DNA of 64,000 bases from Rhodoferax sp. (GCF_012927445.1 NZ_JABBPD010000007.1:124001-188000), one strand, 5' to 3'. Counted from the first letter of the stretch, positions 25,158 to 34,395 are shown. The notes: a model not told the origin generated them from the letters alone. Numbers and translations are program-made.

Positions 25158-26204
25158 ATGCTCATGGAACAAGGTAAACGTCTTCTCTCCGTGATGGAGT
25201 ATGCGCACTTGTTGATGCCGATGAATTTTCCCGACGATGAGTCGTGGATCAACCGATATGGCATCGTGTCTGAGCTTGGCGTAGATCTGCTGATTCCGGT
25301 AGCGACTTCTGCTGGCCGCTACCGCTTTATGCCCGGTCCGGAGTTCTCGCCTAGGCTTTACCGTGGGCAGAATCAAATTTTCTCAACGTGCACGCCTTCG
25401 ATCTTCAGGGCGAAGAGTGACGTTGAGGCTCTTTACTGGGTTGCCAAGAGCATCGAACTTTCAGCGGTGATGGATCGTCACCCGGCAACAAGTGATTTGA
25501 TGGCGTATCAGATTGCAGGGCTGGATTTTGCACTGAGCATTGAGTCCATTGCGCAGCATTACCAGTATCCAACACAACTGCTGGATTTTTCACGGTCGCG
25601 AGATGTGGCGATGTTTTTCGCAACCTGCGCATACGATCAAGCTGGTGGTGTCTTTTCACCTCTCCAATCTGGTACCGCTGCTTTCTACACGGTGGATTTG
25701 CGGGAATTGATTCTGCAGCGTGGTGGGCATAAAAGTTTCTTGCCGCTAGGGCTGGATCCGCTGCCTCGGCCTGAAGCGCAACGTGCCCTTGCTGTGCGTT
25801 TGGGGCCAGATGAGAACCTGAACGACATGCCATGGGTACAGCACCAAACGATTGAAATCACACCAGCGCTTTCTCGACACTACTTTGACGTGTTCGATGG
25901 AGGGAAGAAGCTGTTCCCGGATAACCCTTTCGACGATCACATTGCCGCGTTGCGCACCAACCGCACCTTGCCTCTGCAAGCCCTTGAATTTGGCATTGGA
26001 CAAGGACTGCTGCCTGCGCATTCCGCTGGCGTTACAGGCGCGCGTCGTGCATTGAGGGCAGCAGGGTATGCCGTTGAAGACCGTGCTATCGATATTGACG
26101 AAAGCGTAATGCGGGCTGCTGCGGACGAGTGGGCCGTGCGCAAGATGGGTTATTTCAGCCGTATTCGCATTCGTTTGGCAGCTGACCATCTGGTGATTGA
26201 GTGA
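25158..26204 (+). CDS. FRG-domain protein
   Basis: A 348-residue protein (from the ATG at 25158) with the FRG fold. The F/Y-R-G motif is LYRGQNQIF (Arg69-Gly70), and the second block is IAQHYQYPTQLLDFSRSRDVAMFFAT (His134, Asp143). FRG domains are found in proteins of mobile and defence islands and resemble ADP-ribosyltransferase-like folds, but no activity can be assigned here. The start is uncertain (GTG at 25128 and ATG at 25164 are in frame). Coding style is less GC-rich than the housekeeping genes around it, consistent with transfer. Confidence 0.8.
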   Translation: MLMEQGKRLLSVMEYAHLLMPMNFPDDESWINRYGIVSELGVDLLIPVATSAGRYRFMPGPEFSPRLYRGQNQIFSTCTPSIFRAKSDVEALYWVAKSIELSAVMDRHPATSDLMAYQIAGLDFALSIESIAQHYQYPTQLLDFSRSRDVAMFFATCAYDQAGGVFSPLQSGTAAFYTVDLRELILQRGGHKSFLPLGLDPLPRPEAQRALAVRLGPDENLNDMPWVQHQTIEITPALSRHYFDVFDGGKKLFPDNPFDDHIAALRTNRTLPLQALEFGIGQGLLPAHSAGVTGARRALRAAGYAVEDRAIDIDESVMRAAADEWAVRKMGYFSRIRIRLAADHLVIE

Positions 26205-26220
26205 TCTCAGTTATCTGTAG

Positions 26221-26466
26221 TTTTGGCGTGATCCCAAGTTTAAGGATGCCAGTCATGCGCAATGGAAGACCCCGCAGGACATCAAGCTCCGGTATGCGAG
26301 TGCCAGTTTTGTGGCCGCCAACAGGGTGGTGTTCAACATCAAGGGCAATGATTACCGCTTGGTGGTGGCCGTGGCCTACCGCTTTGCGGCCTTGTACATC
26401 AAGTTTGTTGGTACGCACGGAGAGTACGACGCCATCGACGCTTCCACTGTGGAAAATTTGCCATGA
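26221..26466 (+). pseudogene. 5-prime truncated HigB-like mRNA interferase toxin
   Basis: Beginning right after a TAG stop, the frame encodes FWRDPKFKDASHAQWKTPQD, then ASFVAANRVVFNIKGNDYRL, VVAVAYRF and KFVGTHGEYDAIDAST. This is the HigB toxin body, but the first ~11 residues and any in-frame start codon are missing; a related V-I-S start seems to be present in another frame just upstream (26201-26218), pointing to a frameshift. The toxin is probably not made. Confidence 0.75.
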
Positions 26467-26639
26467 AAAAGAACGTTTCCCCAATTCGCCCGATACGCAC
26501 AGAAGCCGATTACCAGGCTGCGCTGCAATTGATGGCGCCCTATTTTGACAACGAGCCCGAACTGGAGAGCGATGTCGGCGCGCACTTTGAGGCCATGGTC
26601 ACACTGATTGAGGCCTACGAGGCCAAGCAGCCGGGTTGA
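26463..26639 (+). pseudogene. Truncated HigA-like antitoxin
   Basis: A 58-residue product: MKKNVSPIRPIRTEADYQAA, then MAPYFDNEPELESDVGAHFE and VTLIEAYEAKQPG before TGA. HigA proteins of this type are about 130 residues and have an XRE helix-turn-helix after the YEAK segment; here the frame stops just where that domain should begin. The ATG overlaps the HigB stop (ATGA), as in intact higBA. With both partners damaged, the pair is a relic. Confidence 0.75.
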
Positions 26640-26645
26640 ACTTTT

Positions 26646-28154
26646 CTACTGAAATGCCACCTCGGCAAAGCTGCGCAGCTTGCGGCTGTGCAACTGATCC
26701 ACCCCTTGCTCGCGCAGCAGTTCCACCGCTCGAATACCGATGCGCAGGTGCTGGTCGACCCGTTCGCGGTAAAAGTGATTCGCCATGCCCGGCAGCTTGA
26801 TCTCGCCGTGCAGCGGTTTGTCGCTGACACATAACAGCGTGCCGTAGGGCACCCGGAAGCGAAAACCGTTGGCGGCGATGGTGGCGCTTTCCATGTCCAG
26901 CGCCACGGCGCGGCTCTGGCTGAAGCGGCGCTGCGGGCCGTTATCGGGCAGCAGTTCCCAGTTGCGGTTGTCGGTACTGGCAACGGTGCCGGTGCGCATG
27001 ATGCGTTTCAGCTCCGACCCTTTCAGCTGCGTCACCTCCGACACGGCGGCTTCCAGCGCGACCTGAATCTCGGCCAGCGCCGGAATCGGTACCCACAGCG
27101 GCAACTCTTCGTCCAGCACATGGTCTTCGCGCACATAGCCATGCGCCAGCACGTAGTCGCCCAGTTGCTGCGTGTTGCGCAGGCCGGCGCAATGGCCGAG
27201 CATGATCCAGGCGTGCGGGCGCAGCACGGCAATGTGGTCGGTGATGGTTTTGGCATTGGCCGGGCCAACGCCAATGTTGACCATGGTGATGCCGCTGCGG
27301 TCGGCGCGCACCAGGTGGTAGCCCGGCATTTGCGGCAGGCGGGGCGGCAGTTGACCCAGCTCGTCGCCGGCCACGGCTGCGGTGCCGACGCGGCGCGTCA
27401 CCACGTTGCCGGGCTCGATGAACGCCATGTATTCGCTGGCCGGGTTGGCCATCGCCTCATGCCCGAGCCGTACAAATTCGTCAATGTAGAACTGGTAATT
27501 GGTGAACAACACAAAGTTCTGAAAATGCTCGGGCGCGGTGCCGGTGTAGTGGCGCAGACGCTGCAACGAATAATCCACGCGCGGCGCGGTGAACAAGGAG
27601 AGCGGCAGGGCCTCGCCGGGGCGCGGCTGGTAAGTGCCGTTGGAGATGCCATCGTCCATGGCGGCCAGGTCCGGCAAATCAAACACGTCGCGCATCAACT
27701 GGCGGCGTTCCATGCTCAGACTGCCCTCGATGTGGTCGTGCTCGGCGAACGAAAAGTGCACCGGGATCGGCTGTGAACTGGTGCCCACTTCCAACTCGAC
27801 CTGGTGGTTATCCAGCAGCAGGGTGAATTGTTCCAGATAGTACGGGGCATACAGGTCCGGTCGGCTCAAGGTGGTCTCAAAGCGGCCGGGGCCGGCCACA
27901 AAACCGAAGCTCAAGTGGGCACTGTGCGCCGATTTCAGGCGCGACACGGTGTCGGTCTGCACCCGCACAAACGGGTAGCAGGCGCGCACATGGCCGGGCA
28001 GCGTGTCGCCCGCCACAAAGCGTTGCATGGCTTCGCGCAGGTGGGCAATGTTGGTGTCATAAATTTCACGCACCTTGGCCAGCGCGGCGGCCGGGTCGGT
28101 GAAACGGGCGGGGGCGATGAAGGCAGGCAGATAAGGCATAAGGTAATTGTCCAT
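26646..28154 (-). CDS. amn: AMP nucleosidase
   Basis: A 502-residue enzyme that splits AMP into adenine and ribose 5-phosphate. It has the proteobacterial Amn N-terminal domain (MDNYLMPYLPAFIAPARF ... LREAMQRFVAG) and the nucleoside phosphorylase-like C-terminal domain (TMVNIGVGPANAKTITDH, IMLGHCAGLR, VALDMESATIAANGFRFRVPYGTLLCVSDKP). I use the ATG at 28154; the reading frame is open to 28208 and a later ATG at 28139 is also possible. Single gene, convergent with the higA relic. Confidence 0.9.
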   Translation of the reverse strand: MDNYLMPYLPAFIAPARFTDPAAALAKVREIYDTNIAHLREAMQRFVAGDTLPGHVRACYPFVRVQTDTVSRLKSAHSAHLSFGFVAGPGRFETTLSRPDLYAPYYLEQFTLLLDNHQVELEVGTSSQPIPVHFSFAEHDHIEGSLSMERRQLMRDVFDLPDLAAMDDGISNGTYQPRPGEALPLSLFTAPRVDYSLQRLRHYTGTAPEHFQNFVLFTNYQFYIDEFVRLGHEAMANPASEYMAFIEPGNVVTRRVGTAAVAGDELGQLPPRLPQMPGYHLVRADRSGITMVNIGVGPANAKTITDHIAVLRPHAWIMLGHCAGLRNTQQLGDYVLAHGYVREDHVLDEELPLWVPIPALAEIQVALEAAVSEVTQLKGSELKRIMRTGTVASTDNRNWELLPDNGPQRRFSQSRAVALDMESATIAANGFRFRVPYGTLLCVSDKPLHGEIKLPGMANHFYRERVDQHLRIGIRAVELLREQGVDQLHSRKLRSFAEVAFQ

Positions 28155-28285
28155 GGCGCAAGCCGAGCCAGAGGTAAAAATGACCTCCAGTATCGTGGAC
28201 AAAGGCAAAACGTTTTATTCTTGAGGCTTGGTAACCGGCTTTGGCCACCCCGCTTTGGTGGCCTGTTTCATGGACCCCTTCCATC

Positions 28286-28861
28286 ATGTCCCCCGTTCAT
28301 CGCCCCTTTTTTTCCGCCTGGCGCGCCCTCGGCGGGTCGGCCCTATTGCTGATCGCCGTGCTGGGCCTGAGCGCCTGCTCCACCGCGCCACCGGACGGCA
28401 TCACCGCCGTCACCCCGTTCGATGTCAACCGCTACCAGGGCAAGTGGTACGAGATCGCCCGCATGGACCATTCGTTTGAAAAAGGGCTGAGCGATGTCAG
28501 CGCCCACTACCAAATTCAAGCCGATGGCAGTGTCAAAGTCATCAACCGAGGCTTTTCCAAGTCAAAAGACAAATGGAGCGAAGCCGTGGGGCGCGCCCTG
28601 TTCACCGGCGACCCCCAGCGGGCATCGCTCAAGGTGTCATTTTTTGGCCCGTTCTATGGCGGCTACCATGTGGTGGCGCTGGACCAGCAAGACTACCGCT
28701 GGGCCTTGGTGGTGGGACCCGATCGCGACTACGTCTGGATCCTGGCCCGGGACAAACAACTGCCTGCCGCCGTGCGCGAGCAGCTGTTGGCCAAGGCCCG
28801 GCAACTCGGGATTGCGGTCGAAGCGCTGATCTGGGTGGACCAGACCCGCCATGAGGGTTAG
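28286..28861 (+). CDS. blc: Outer-membrane lipoprotein lipocalin (Blc family)
   Basis: A 191-residue lipocalin lipoprotein: signal peptide with lipobox GLSAC (Cys31), then the lipocalin signature NRYQGKWYEIARMDHSFEKG (GxW motif), VINRGFSKSKDKW and the late motif DYRWALVVGPDRDYVWILAR. Bacterial Blc proteins bind lysophospholipids or fatty acids at the outer membrane. The ATG at 28286 gives a normal signal peptide. Confidence 0.9.
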   Translation: MSPVHRPFFSAWRALGGSALLLIAVLGLSACSTAPPDGITAVTPFDVNRYQGKWYEIARMDHSFEKGLSDVSAHYQIQADGSVKVINRGFSKSKDKWSEAVGRALFTGDPQRASLKVSFFGPFYGGYHVVALDQQDYRWALVVGPDRDYVWILARDKQLPAAVREQLLAKARQLGIAVEALIWVDQTRHEG

Positions 28862-28932
28862 CGGCGGGCTGGCGGAGCCAGACCCCAAAAACTGCCATAC
28901 TGCCAGCCGATATAACGAAGAAGAATGCGTCC

Positions 28933-30495
28933 ATGTTGAAGTTCACCTGCTGTGATGCGGTCCAGCAATTTTCCCGAAGCGGGCAAGCCCAGGTCTTGAC
29001 GGGCATTACCCGCGGCTACGAGCGCGAATGCCTGCGCGTCGATGCTGCCGGCCAACTGGCCGCCACCCGCCACCCGGCGGAACTCGGCTCCAAGCTGACG
29101 CACCCGTGGATCACCACCGACTACGCCGAAGCGCTGCTGGAATTCATCACGCCCCCCAGCCAGGACCCGGACTTTCCCCTGCAGTTCTTGCGGGATATTC
29201 ACCGCTACAGCGCGCAGCACCTGCACGGCGAGTACCTGTGGGCCGGCTCCATGCCCTGTGTGCTGGGCGAAGACAAAGACATCCCGATTGCCGACTACGG
29301 CCGTTCCAACGCCGCCCGCTTCAAGGCCGTCTACCGCGAGGGCCTGGGCCTGCGCTACGGCCGCCGCATGCAGACTATTGCCGGGGCGCATTACAACTGG
29401 TCCTTGCCCGAGGCGTTCTGGGGGGCGCTGAAAGACTGCTGCGCGGCCACCGGCCGGCCGGAAGAGTTTGTCAGCGAGCGCTATTTCGGCTTGATCCGTA
29501 ATTTTCTGCGCTACGGCTGGCTGATTCACTACCTGTTTGGCGCCTCGCCCGCGATCTGCTCGTCGTTCCTGCAGGGCCGCAAGTCGGATTTACTGGAACT
29601 GGCGCCCGGCACCCTGTACGGGCCGTACGCCACCAGCCTGCGCATGAGCGATCTGGGCTACCAGAACCGGGCCCAGGCCAACCTGCGCGTCAGCTTCAAT
29701 TCGCTGGCCGAGTACACGCAGGCGCTGGAAACCGCCATCCGCACGCCCGATCCGTTTTATGCCGAGCTCGGCGTGCGCGACGGCGATCAATGGAAGCAGC
29801 TCAACGCCAACCTGCTGCAGATTGAAAACGAGTTTTACGCCGGCATTCGACCCAAGCGCATCGGCAAAAACGGCGAACGCCCGGCCAAGGCGCTGCAGAC
29901 CTACGGCGTCGAATACGTCGAGGTGCGCCTGTTTGACCTAAACCCGTTCATCGACATCGGCATTGCGCCGGAGCAAAGCACCTTTGCCGATGTGCTGCTG
30001 CTGATGTGTTTGTTCCGCGACAGCCCGCCCATCACCAGCCGCGAGCAAAGTGAAAACGACGAAAACAAAAGCCGCGTCGTCAACCAGGGCCGCCAGCCCG
30101 ATCTGCACCTGCTGGCGCACAACCGGCAACTGCCGTTTCGGCCACTGGCACACGAACTGTTTGACGACATGCAGCCTTTTGCCGAGATGCTGGACGCCGC
30201 CTATGGTGGCAACCGCTACGCCACGACGATGCAGCGCCTGCGCGGCCGCATCGACGACCCCGACAGCACGCCTTCGGCGCAGGTGCTGGCGGCGACGCGG
30301 GAACACGGCGGTTTTTCCAACTTTGCCATGCACCTGGCGCAGCAACACACGCGAGGCTTGCAAGCCCAAACGCTGGACGCCAGCACCACCGCCAAGTTTG
30401 CCGCCAGCGTGGCCGCCTCGTTGCGTGAGCAGCAGCAACTGGACGGCGCCGAGCAGGGCCCCTTTGAAGACTTCGTGGCCCGCTACTACGCCTGA
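28933..30495 (+). CDS. gshA: Glutamate-cysteine ligase
   Basis: A 520-residue class I gamma-glutamylcysteine synthetase, first step of glutathione synthesis. Landmarks: GITRGYERECLRVDAAG (ATP/Glu site), LTHPWITTDYAEALLEFITPP, HRYSAQHLHGEYLWAGSMPC, AGAHYNWSLPEAFW and YVEVRLFDLNPFIDIGI. Length matches E. coli GshA (518). It is monocistronic as far as visible. Confidence 0.93.
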   Translation: MLKFTCCDAVQQFSRSGQAQVLTGITRGYERECLRVDAAGQLAATRHPAELGSKLTHPWITTDYAEALLEFITPPSQDPDFPLQFLRDIHRYSAQHLHGEYLWAGSMPCVLGEDKDIPIADYGRSNAARFKAVYREGLGLRYGRRMQTIAGAHYNWSLPEAFWGALKDCCAATGRPEEFVSERYFGLIRNFLRYGWLIHYLFGASPAICSSFLQGRKSDLLELAPGTLYGPYATSLRMSDLGYQNRAQANLRVSFNSLAEYTQALETAIRTPDPFYAELGVRDGDQWKQLNANLLQIENEFYAGIRPKRIGKNGERPAKALQTYGVEYVEVRLFDLNPFIDIGIAPEQSTFADVLLLMCLFRDSPPITSREQSENDENKSRVVNQGRQPDLHLLAHNRQLPFRPLAHELFDDMQPFAEMLDAAYGGNRYATTMQRLRGRIDDPDSTPSAQVLAATREHGGFSNFAMHLAQQHTRGLQAQTLDASTTAKFAASVAASLREQQQLDGAEQGPFEDFVARYYA

Positions 30496-30868
30496 TGGGT
30501 TAGGGCGGCCGACGCCCGCCCTACTTCATGGCCCGGTGATAGCAGCGAAGTACCAACGACGACAGCCGTAGCGGGGTGTTGCGCACCAGCGCAGGCAGCC
30601 ACGGCGGCGAATTCAGCGCAAAACGGGTAGACCAACGAATAACAGGCCGCAGCCAACGGGTCGATGCAACAAAGCGACGCTGATCTAGCATGGTCATCAA
30701 GCAGTGTGCTTGCCTCAAAATTAACCCGATTTTCATCCCGCGCTGATAACCTTGCCCGTCAGGCGTCAAATTTTGCTGTCAGTCGCTCCCGCAGCACTGG
30801 CGACACCGGCCATTACCGGGGTGGAACGCACGGTAGATGCGGGCCGGCGTGGATGGTATGGTCAGGCT
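30496..30868. other. 373-bp gap before the glyoxalase-like gene
   Basis: An 82-codon minus-strand frame spans 30521-30769; its C-terminal half (RRFVASTRWLRPVIRWSTRF ... LVLRCYHRAMK) looks protein-like but I recognise no family, and it has no clear ribosome site. It may be a relic of a longer gene or chance coding. Nothing else stands out apart from the upstream region of the gene at 30869. Confidence 0.3.
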
Positions 30869-31576
30869 ATGAAAACACAAATTGATCACTTGGTCGTCGT
30901 GGCGAAAACGCTGGAACTTGGGGTGCAGTGGTGCGAGGCCACGCTGGGCGTGACGCCCGGCCCGGTTGCGGAGCATGCGCCGTCTGGCACCCACAGTCGC
31001 CTGTTCAAAATCGCCTCACCCGCCAACCCGCTGGCTTATCTTGAAATTATTGCGATCAATCCCGACGCAAAACGGCCCGCCAATGCGCCGTCCAAGCGCT
31101 GGTTTGACATGGATGATGCGGCGCTGCAGGCCGCCGTCGCCAAGGCGCCGCAGCTGGTTCATTTTGTCGCCAATACGTCCGACATTCAGGTTGCCCGCAA
31201 CGCCTTGAAAGCGCAGGGCATCGATCTGGGGCCCGTGGTGCATGACAAGCGCCATTCACGCCGTGGCGTGTTGCAGTGGCAAATCACGGTGCGTGAAGAT
31301 GGGCAACGGCTGTTCAACGGCGCGCTGCCGAGCTTGATTCAATGGGGCAAGCCCGATGCGGCCGAACCGCTGCGTCTGCACCCGAGAAACAGCCTGCCAC
31401 GCTCGGGCGTGACGCTGCAGAGCATCACCATCACCCACCCGACCGCCGTCAAGCTGCAAGCGGCTTTTGAGGCCATCGGCCTCACCGGCATTGCGGTCGA
31501 GACCGGCCCGGCCAACATCACCGCGACCCTGCACACGCCCAAAGGGCTGGTCGCGCTGCAGAGCCACGGGATTTAA
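30869..31576 (+). CDS. Glyoxalase-like (VOC-fold) domain protein
   Basis: A 235-residue protein with the PF13468-type glyoxalase-like fold: KTQIDHLVVVAKTLELGVQW, EATLGVTPGP, SRLFKIASPANPLAYLEIIA and QWQITVREDG. Proteins of this class are metal enzymes of varied function; the substrate is unknown. The start is the ATG at 30869, which places the conserved IDHLVV strand at the N-terminus. Confidence 0.8.
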   Translation: MKTQIDHLVVVAKTLELGVQWCEATLGVTPGPVAEHAPSGTHSRLFKIASPANPLAYLEIIAINPDAKRPANAPSKRWFDMDDAALQAAVAKAPQLVHFVANTSDIQVARNALKAQGIDLGPVVHDKRHSRRGVLQWQITVREDGQRLFNGALPSLIQWGKPDAAEPLRLHPRNSLPRSGVTLQSITITHPTAVKLQAAFEAIGLTGIAVETGPANITATLHTPKGLVALQSHGI

Positions 31577-31786
31577 CACTTCGGCCGCCTGAGCGGTCAG
31601 GCCCTACCTTCCCGGCCATGCGGGGCCGTCGTGGGCGGGCGTCAACGATGGCCGGGTTGCCGGCGAAGCAACGGCGTCCACTTTGGGGTCTGGTTTGCGA
31701 ATACGCAAAGGCAATCCCCACGGATGCCAGCATCCTTAGGCGGAGTTTTGGGGGCGTCGCCCGCGCTGGATTAAACGGAGGGAGCC

Positions 31787-31975
31787 ATGGCTAACAATGA
31801 CAAACCGGTCAAAGTGGAGCGCGTCTTATGCAAGATCTGCCTGACAGAAATTCCCATCACCGAAGCGATCATCCCTGAAGCAACCGACTACGTTGCGCAC
31901 TTTTGCGGCCTGGACTGCTATGAAAAGTGGAAGAACCAGAGCAAGAAGCCCGAGGCGCCAGTCGACAAAACATGA
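31787..31975 (+). CDS. DUF3330-domain small zinc-binding-like protein
   Basis: A 62-residue protein with two Cys pairs: VLCKICLTEIP (CxxC) and HFCGLDCYEKW (CxxxC), matching DUF3330. It probably binds zinc; function unknown. A strong ribosome site GGAGGGAG precedes the ATG. The 210 bp upstream are non-coding. Confidence 0.8.
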   Translation: MANNDKPVKVERVLCKICLTEIPITEAIIPEATDYVAHFCGLDCYEKWKNQSKKPEAPVDKT

Positions 31976-32387
31976 ATCCTGCGCCAAAGGTGTCCATGCC
32001 TAAGAAAAATCCAGGAGACAGTCATTTCTAACGTCGTCTCTGCGACCGCAGAAGGCGGCCAATGTCGTGGCGGCAATTTTTTGTTTTGCGGCATGTCCCG
32101 TGGCTCATGCCGCAGGGTTGGCGGATCTCGCCGCCATTGACTGCATGATGATTTCGCAGTGGGTGCCAATACCAACTACTCGTCGTTCAACAGCAAGGCC
32201 GGACAGGGTGACGCGTTGCTTAAAGACGGCACCAGCCAAACGCTAGGAATTGGTCTGACTCCGTCCAAAGATAGCGCCATCGCCGTCGCTATTCAGCATG
32301 ACATGTTGCCGGAGTTTGAGCCTGAATTTGGACGGTTCAAACTCTGAATATTTCTGCCCGCCTGTCGTTCTGATTCAAACACCTGCT
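31976..32387 (+). other. 412-bp gap with possible decayed exported protein
   Basis: In the plus-strand reading a signal-peptide-like stretch (VVAAIFCFAACPVAHAAGLAD, about 32060-32125) is followed, in another frame, by a 62-codon frame at 32159-32347 (ANTNYSSFNSKAGQGDALL, then LGIGLTPSKDSAIAVA). The two could be pieces of one frameshifted secreted or outer-membrane protein gene. No family is recognised and the idea is weak. Confidence 0.25.
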
Positions 32388-33155
32388 TCAGGCTGTTTTT
32401 GTACTCTGCCACTCCGGCTGCTGAAGCCAGGACAACATTTCCGGGGCCCGCGTGCCAATGTATGTCTCCACTTCTTTCAGATTAGCGAGGTAAGGCGCCA
32501 CCAATCCATAGTAGTCGGCCTCAGGTCCTATCGGCCTGAACAGGACGTTCAAGCGCAACAGCGCGCGCGCCAAAGGTCGCTCCATGGCGGCATACCAGTG
32601 ACCGATGTTATTGGTGCGACTGTAGGCGTACATCTGGCGATACAAAGTCAGTAGAACTTGCGAGGCACCAAGGCGCTTGGCCCCTGCGCAAACGGCGGTC
32701 TTCTGGCCTGCCATCACGCCATCACGCTTGTTACTGCGCAGACGTCGGTAATCTCGGCGCAGCATGAGACGACTGATCTCGGCGGTCTCGCCCGGTACCG
32801 GAAGAACCGGGCCTTCGCTAGAAGTAGCGCAGTGCTGTTGAAACGGAAAACGCTGGTCGACATCCGGACGAACGAGCCGAACATAACCTACCAATTCTTT
32901 ATCCGCGTCATACGCGTAAAAGTGCGCAGCGGTGTCGTCATGCTCGTCGGTCTCGACCCCATCAGGGTAGTCGTCTGGAGACAGAAAACTACACTCCAGG
33001 CAATAGACCTGGTAGCGGAGTTCAAGCGCGCTTCTCAGGGCGCGATCGGGGGTGGGACGACTCCAATGATCGGGGCAATAGCCGGGGTCGCTGGGCCTTC
33101 CGGTCCGATGCTGCGTTGCTTCAGTGGGATGTAACTTCATGGGGTGAGTAACCAC
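32388..33155 (-). CDS. PEP-CTERM/exosortase system-associated acyltransferase, paralogue 1
   Basis: A 255-residue protein of the PEP-CTERM-associated acyltransferase group (GNAT/autoinducer-synthase-like). Key stretches: LELRYQVYCLECSFLSPDDYPDGVE, HFYAYDADKELVGYVRLVRP, PFQQHC, AEISRLMLRRDYRRLRSNKRD and NNIGHWYAAMERPLARALLRL. The family resembles LuxI-type synthases and is found only in genomes with exosortase sorting. It is about 45% like the second copy at 35928 by eye. It lies downstream of the PEP-CTERM gene's terminator, so it has its own promoter. Confidence 0.83.
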   Translation of the reverse strand: MVTHPMKLHPTEATQHRTGRPSDPGYCPDHWSRPTPDRALRSALELRYQVYCLECSFLSPDDYPDGVETDEHDDTAAHFYAYDADKELVGYVRLVRPDVDQRFPFQQHCATSSEGPVLPVPGETAEISRLMLRRDYRRLRSNKRDGVMAGQKTAVCAGAKRLGASQVLLTLYRQMYAYSRTNNIGHWYAAMERPLARALLRLNVLFRPIGPEADYYGLVAPYLANLKEVETYIGTRAPEMLSWLQQPEWQSTKTA

Positions 33156-33323
33156 GGTTCAAAAATGAGAAATTTTAAGTAGGAATGAATGAAAACGTAG
33201 CGCTTGTTACGGACTGTTTCAAGAGTCTTCTCTTCCTAGGTGGACCTGATGCATTGAACGCGAGGACCCCCTTGCTGTCTAACTACTGTGTGGTTTTACC
33301 GCCCCAACATCCTTGCTCAAAAA

Positions 33324-33355
33324 CAAAAAAACCGGGAGGTTTTCACGTCCCGGTT
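33324..33355 (-). terminator. Rho-independent terminator of the PEP-CTERM gene
   Basis: On the minus strand AACCGGGA pairs with TCCCGGTT around a 10-nt loop and is followed by a T-run. It lies about 33 nt after the PEP-CTERM stop. Confidence 0.85.
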
Positions 33356-33387
33356 CATCAAATTCCTACAAAGGAATTGTTACTTCT

Positions 33388-34335
33388 TCAAATTTTATTA
33401 CGGCGTGAAATGGCACCCACGCCCAGCAGAGCCAAGGCGACCAAAGCCAGTGAACCGGGCTCGGGAATGGCTGATCCGACCACCTCAGCGGCCGAGAGAA
33501 CGGACCATCCTGCAGCGGCTGCCGCGCCTCTCGCCAGACTGAACGTGAAGTCGGCGTGGGCATCGTGCGCCCCGCCATTCGGGTCTAACAGACCATTCGT
33601 GTTGAAGGTATTCAAAGCCGATCCGCCGGTAAAGTCCAGGTAACCCGAACTGCCACCAGCGATCGTCCCGTTGATGTAGCGGCCTTCGAAAGTCGACGTA
33701 GGATCTCCCAAAATAACACCCGGGGCAAAAATTCCAGAGAGAAATAAAGTACCGGTATCGCTGATCGATGGATACAGAAGGGCATTGAGGTCTTTGGTTG
33801 CCGTCACGACTGGCCCGAGCGCCGTATTAGGACCTGCCGCATTTTGGAAAATTTTGAACGTACCGCCTACCGAAGTTACTGACGTTGTGCAACCGCCAGG
33901 GTTGCCTGCGTTACACCCCGTGCCATTTCCTAACCCATTGGCGGCGACCGTCACCGCGCGATCCGTCAGGTTGCCGAACACACCGGTGAGGAAACCGTCT
34001 GCTCCGCCAGCCGTGAAGTACGGGGTCAATGATCCATACTTGGTGATTGACTGGATGGAGAAAATGCCCATCGTGTCGGCACTGTGATTTGAGGCAATGA
34101 CCGCACCATTGTCCAGGCTACCCGGTGCTTTATTGATGCCAGCGACCGCATCGCAGTCAGCAACGCTCGTGCACTTAACGCCGGGCGTATTGCCGTACCC
34201 GGTGGTGGCCGAATCGAGATTCTGCAAAATCAGGGTGTAGTCGCCAGACTGGATGGTTAAGGCGTTGGCGGCACCGGCCATTCCTAGCGACAAAGCGGCG
34301 CTTGCAATGGCCGCATTTACTTTTGACTTGATCAT
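33388..34335 (-). CDS. PEP-CTERM sorting domain protein
   Basis: A 315-residue secreted protein. Signal peptide AAIASAALSLGMAGAANA, a beta-rich Gly/Thr/Asn-rich body (residues 25-285), and at the C-terminus the PEP-CTERM signal: IPEPGSLALVALALLGVG followed by ISRRNKI. Exosortase cuts at the PEP motif after export, releasing or anchoring the protein for the extracellular matrix. Two Cys pairs (CTSVADC; CNAGNPGGC) may form disulphides. AGGAAG lies 6 nt before the ATG. A sigma-54-like promoter is seen upstream. Confidence 0.92.
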   Translation of the reverse strand: MIKSKVNAAIASAALSLGMAGAANALTIQSGDYTLILQNLDSATTGYGNTPGVKCTSVADCDAVAGINKAPGSLDNGAVIASNHSADTMGIFSIQSITKYGSLTPYFTAGGADGFLTGVFGNLTDRAVTVAANGLGNGTGCNAGNPGGCTTSVTSVGGTFKIFQNAAGPNTALGPVVTATKDLNALLYPSISDTGTLFLSGIFAPGVILGDPTSTFEGRYINGTIAGGSSGYLDFTGGSALNTFNTNGLLDPNGGAHDAHADFTFSLARGAAAAAGWSVLSAAEVVGSAIPEPGSLALVALALLGVGAISRRNKI

Positions 34336-34380
34336 GATGCTTCCTAATAAAATGGAATCAGGTTGACTCAAGTACCAGTA

Positions 34381-34395
34381 GCATGAACTATGCCG
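34381..34395 (-). promoter_or_regulatory. Putative sigma-54 promoter of the PEP-CTERM gene
   Basis: On the minus strand CGGCATAGTTCATGC has GG and GC at the exact 10-bp spacing of -24/-12 elements (consensus TGGCAC-N5-TTGC; matches GGCA and TGC). It ends 45 bp before the ATG at 34335, a fitting distance. PEP-CTERM systems in related betaproteobacteria are known to use RpoN with PrsK/PrsR. Confidence 0.4.
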
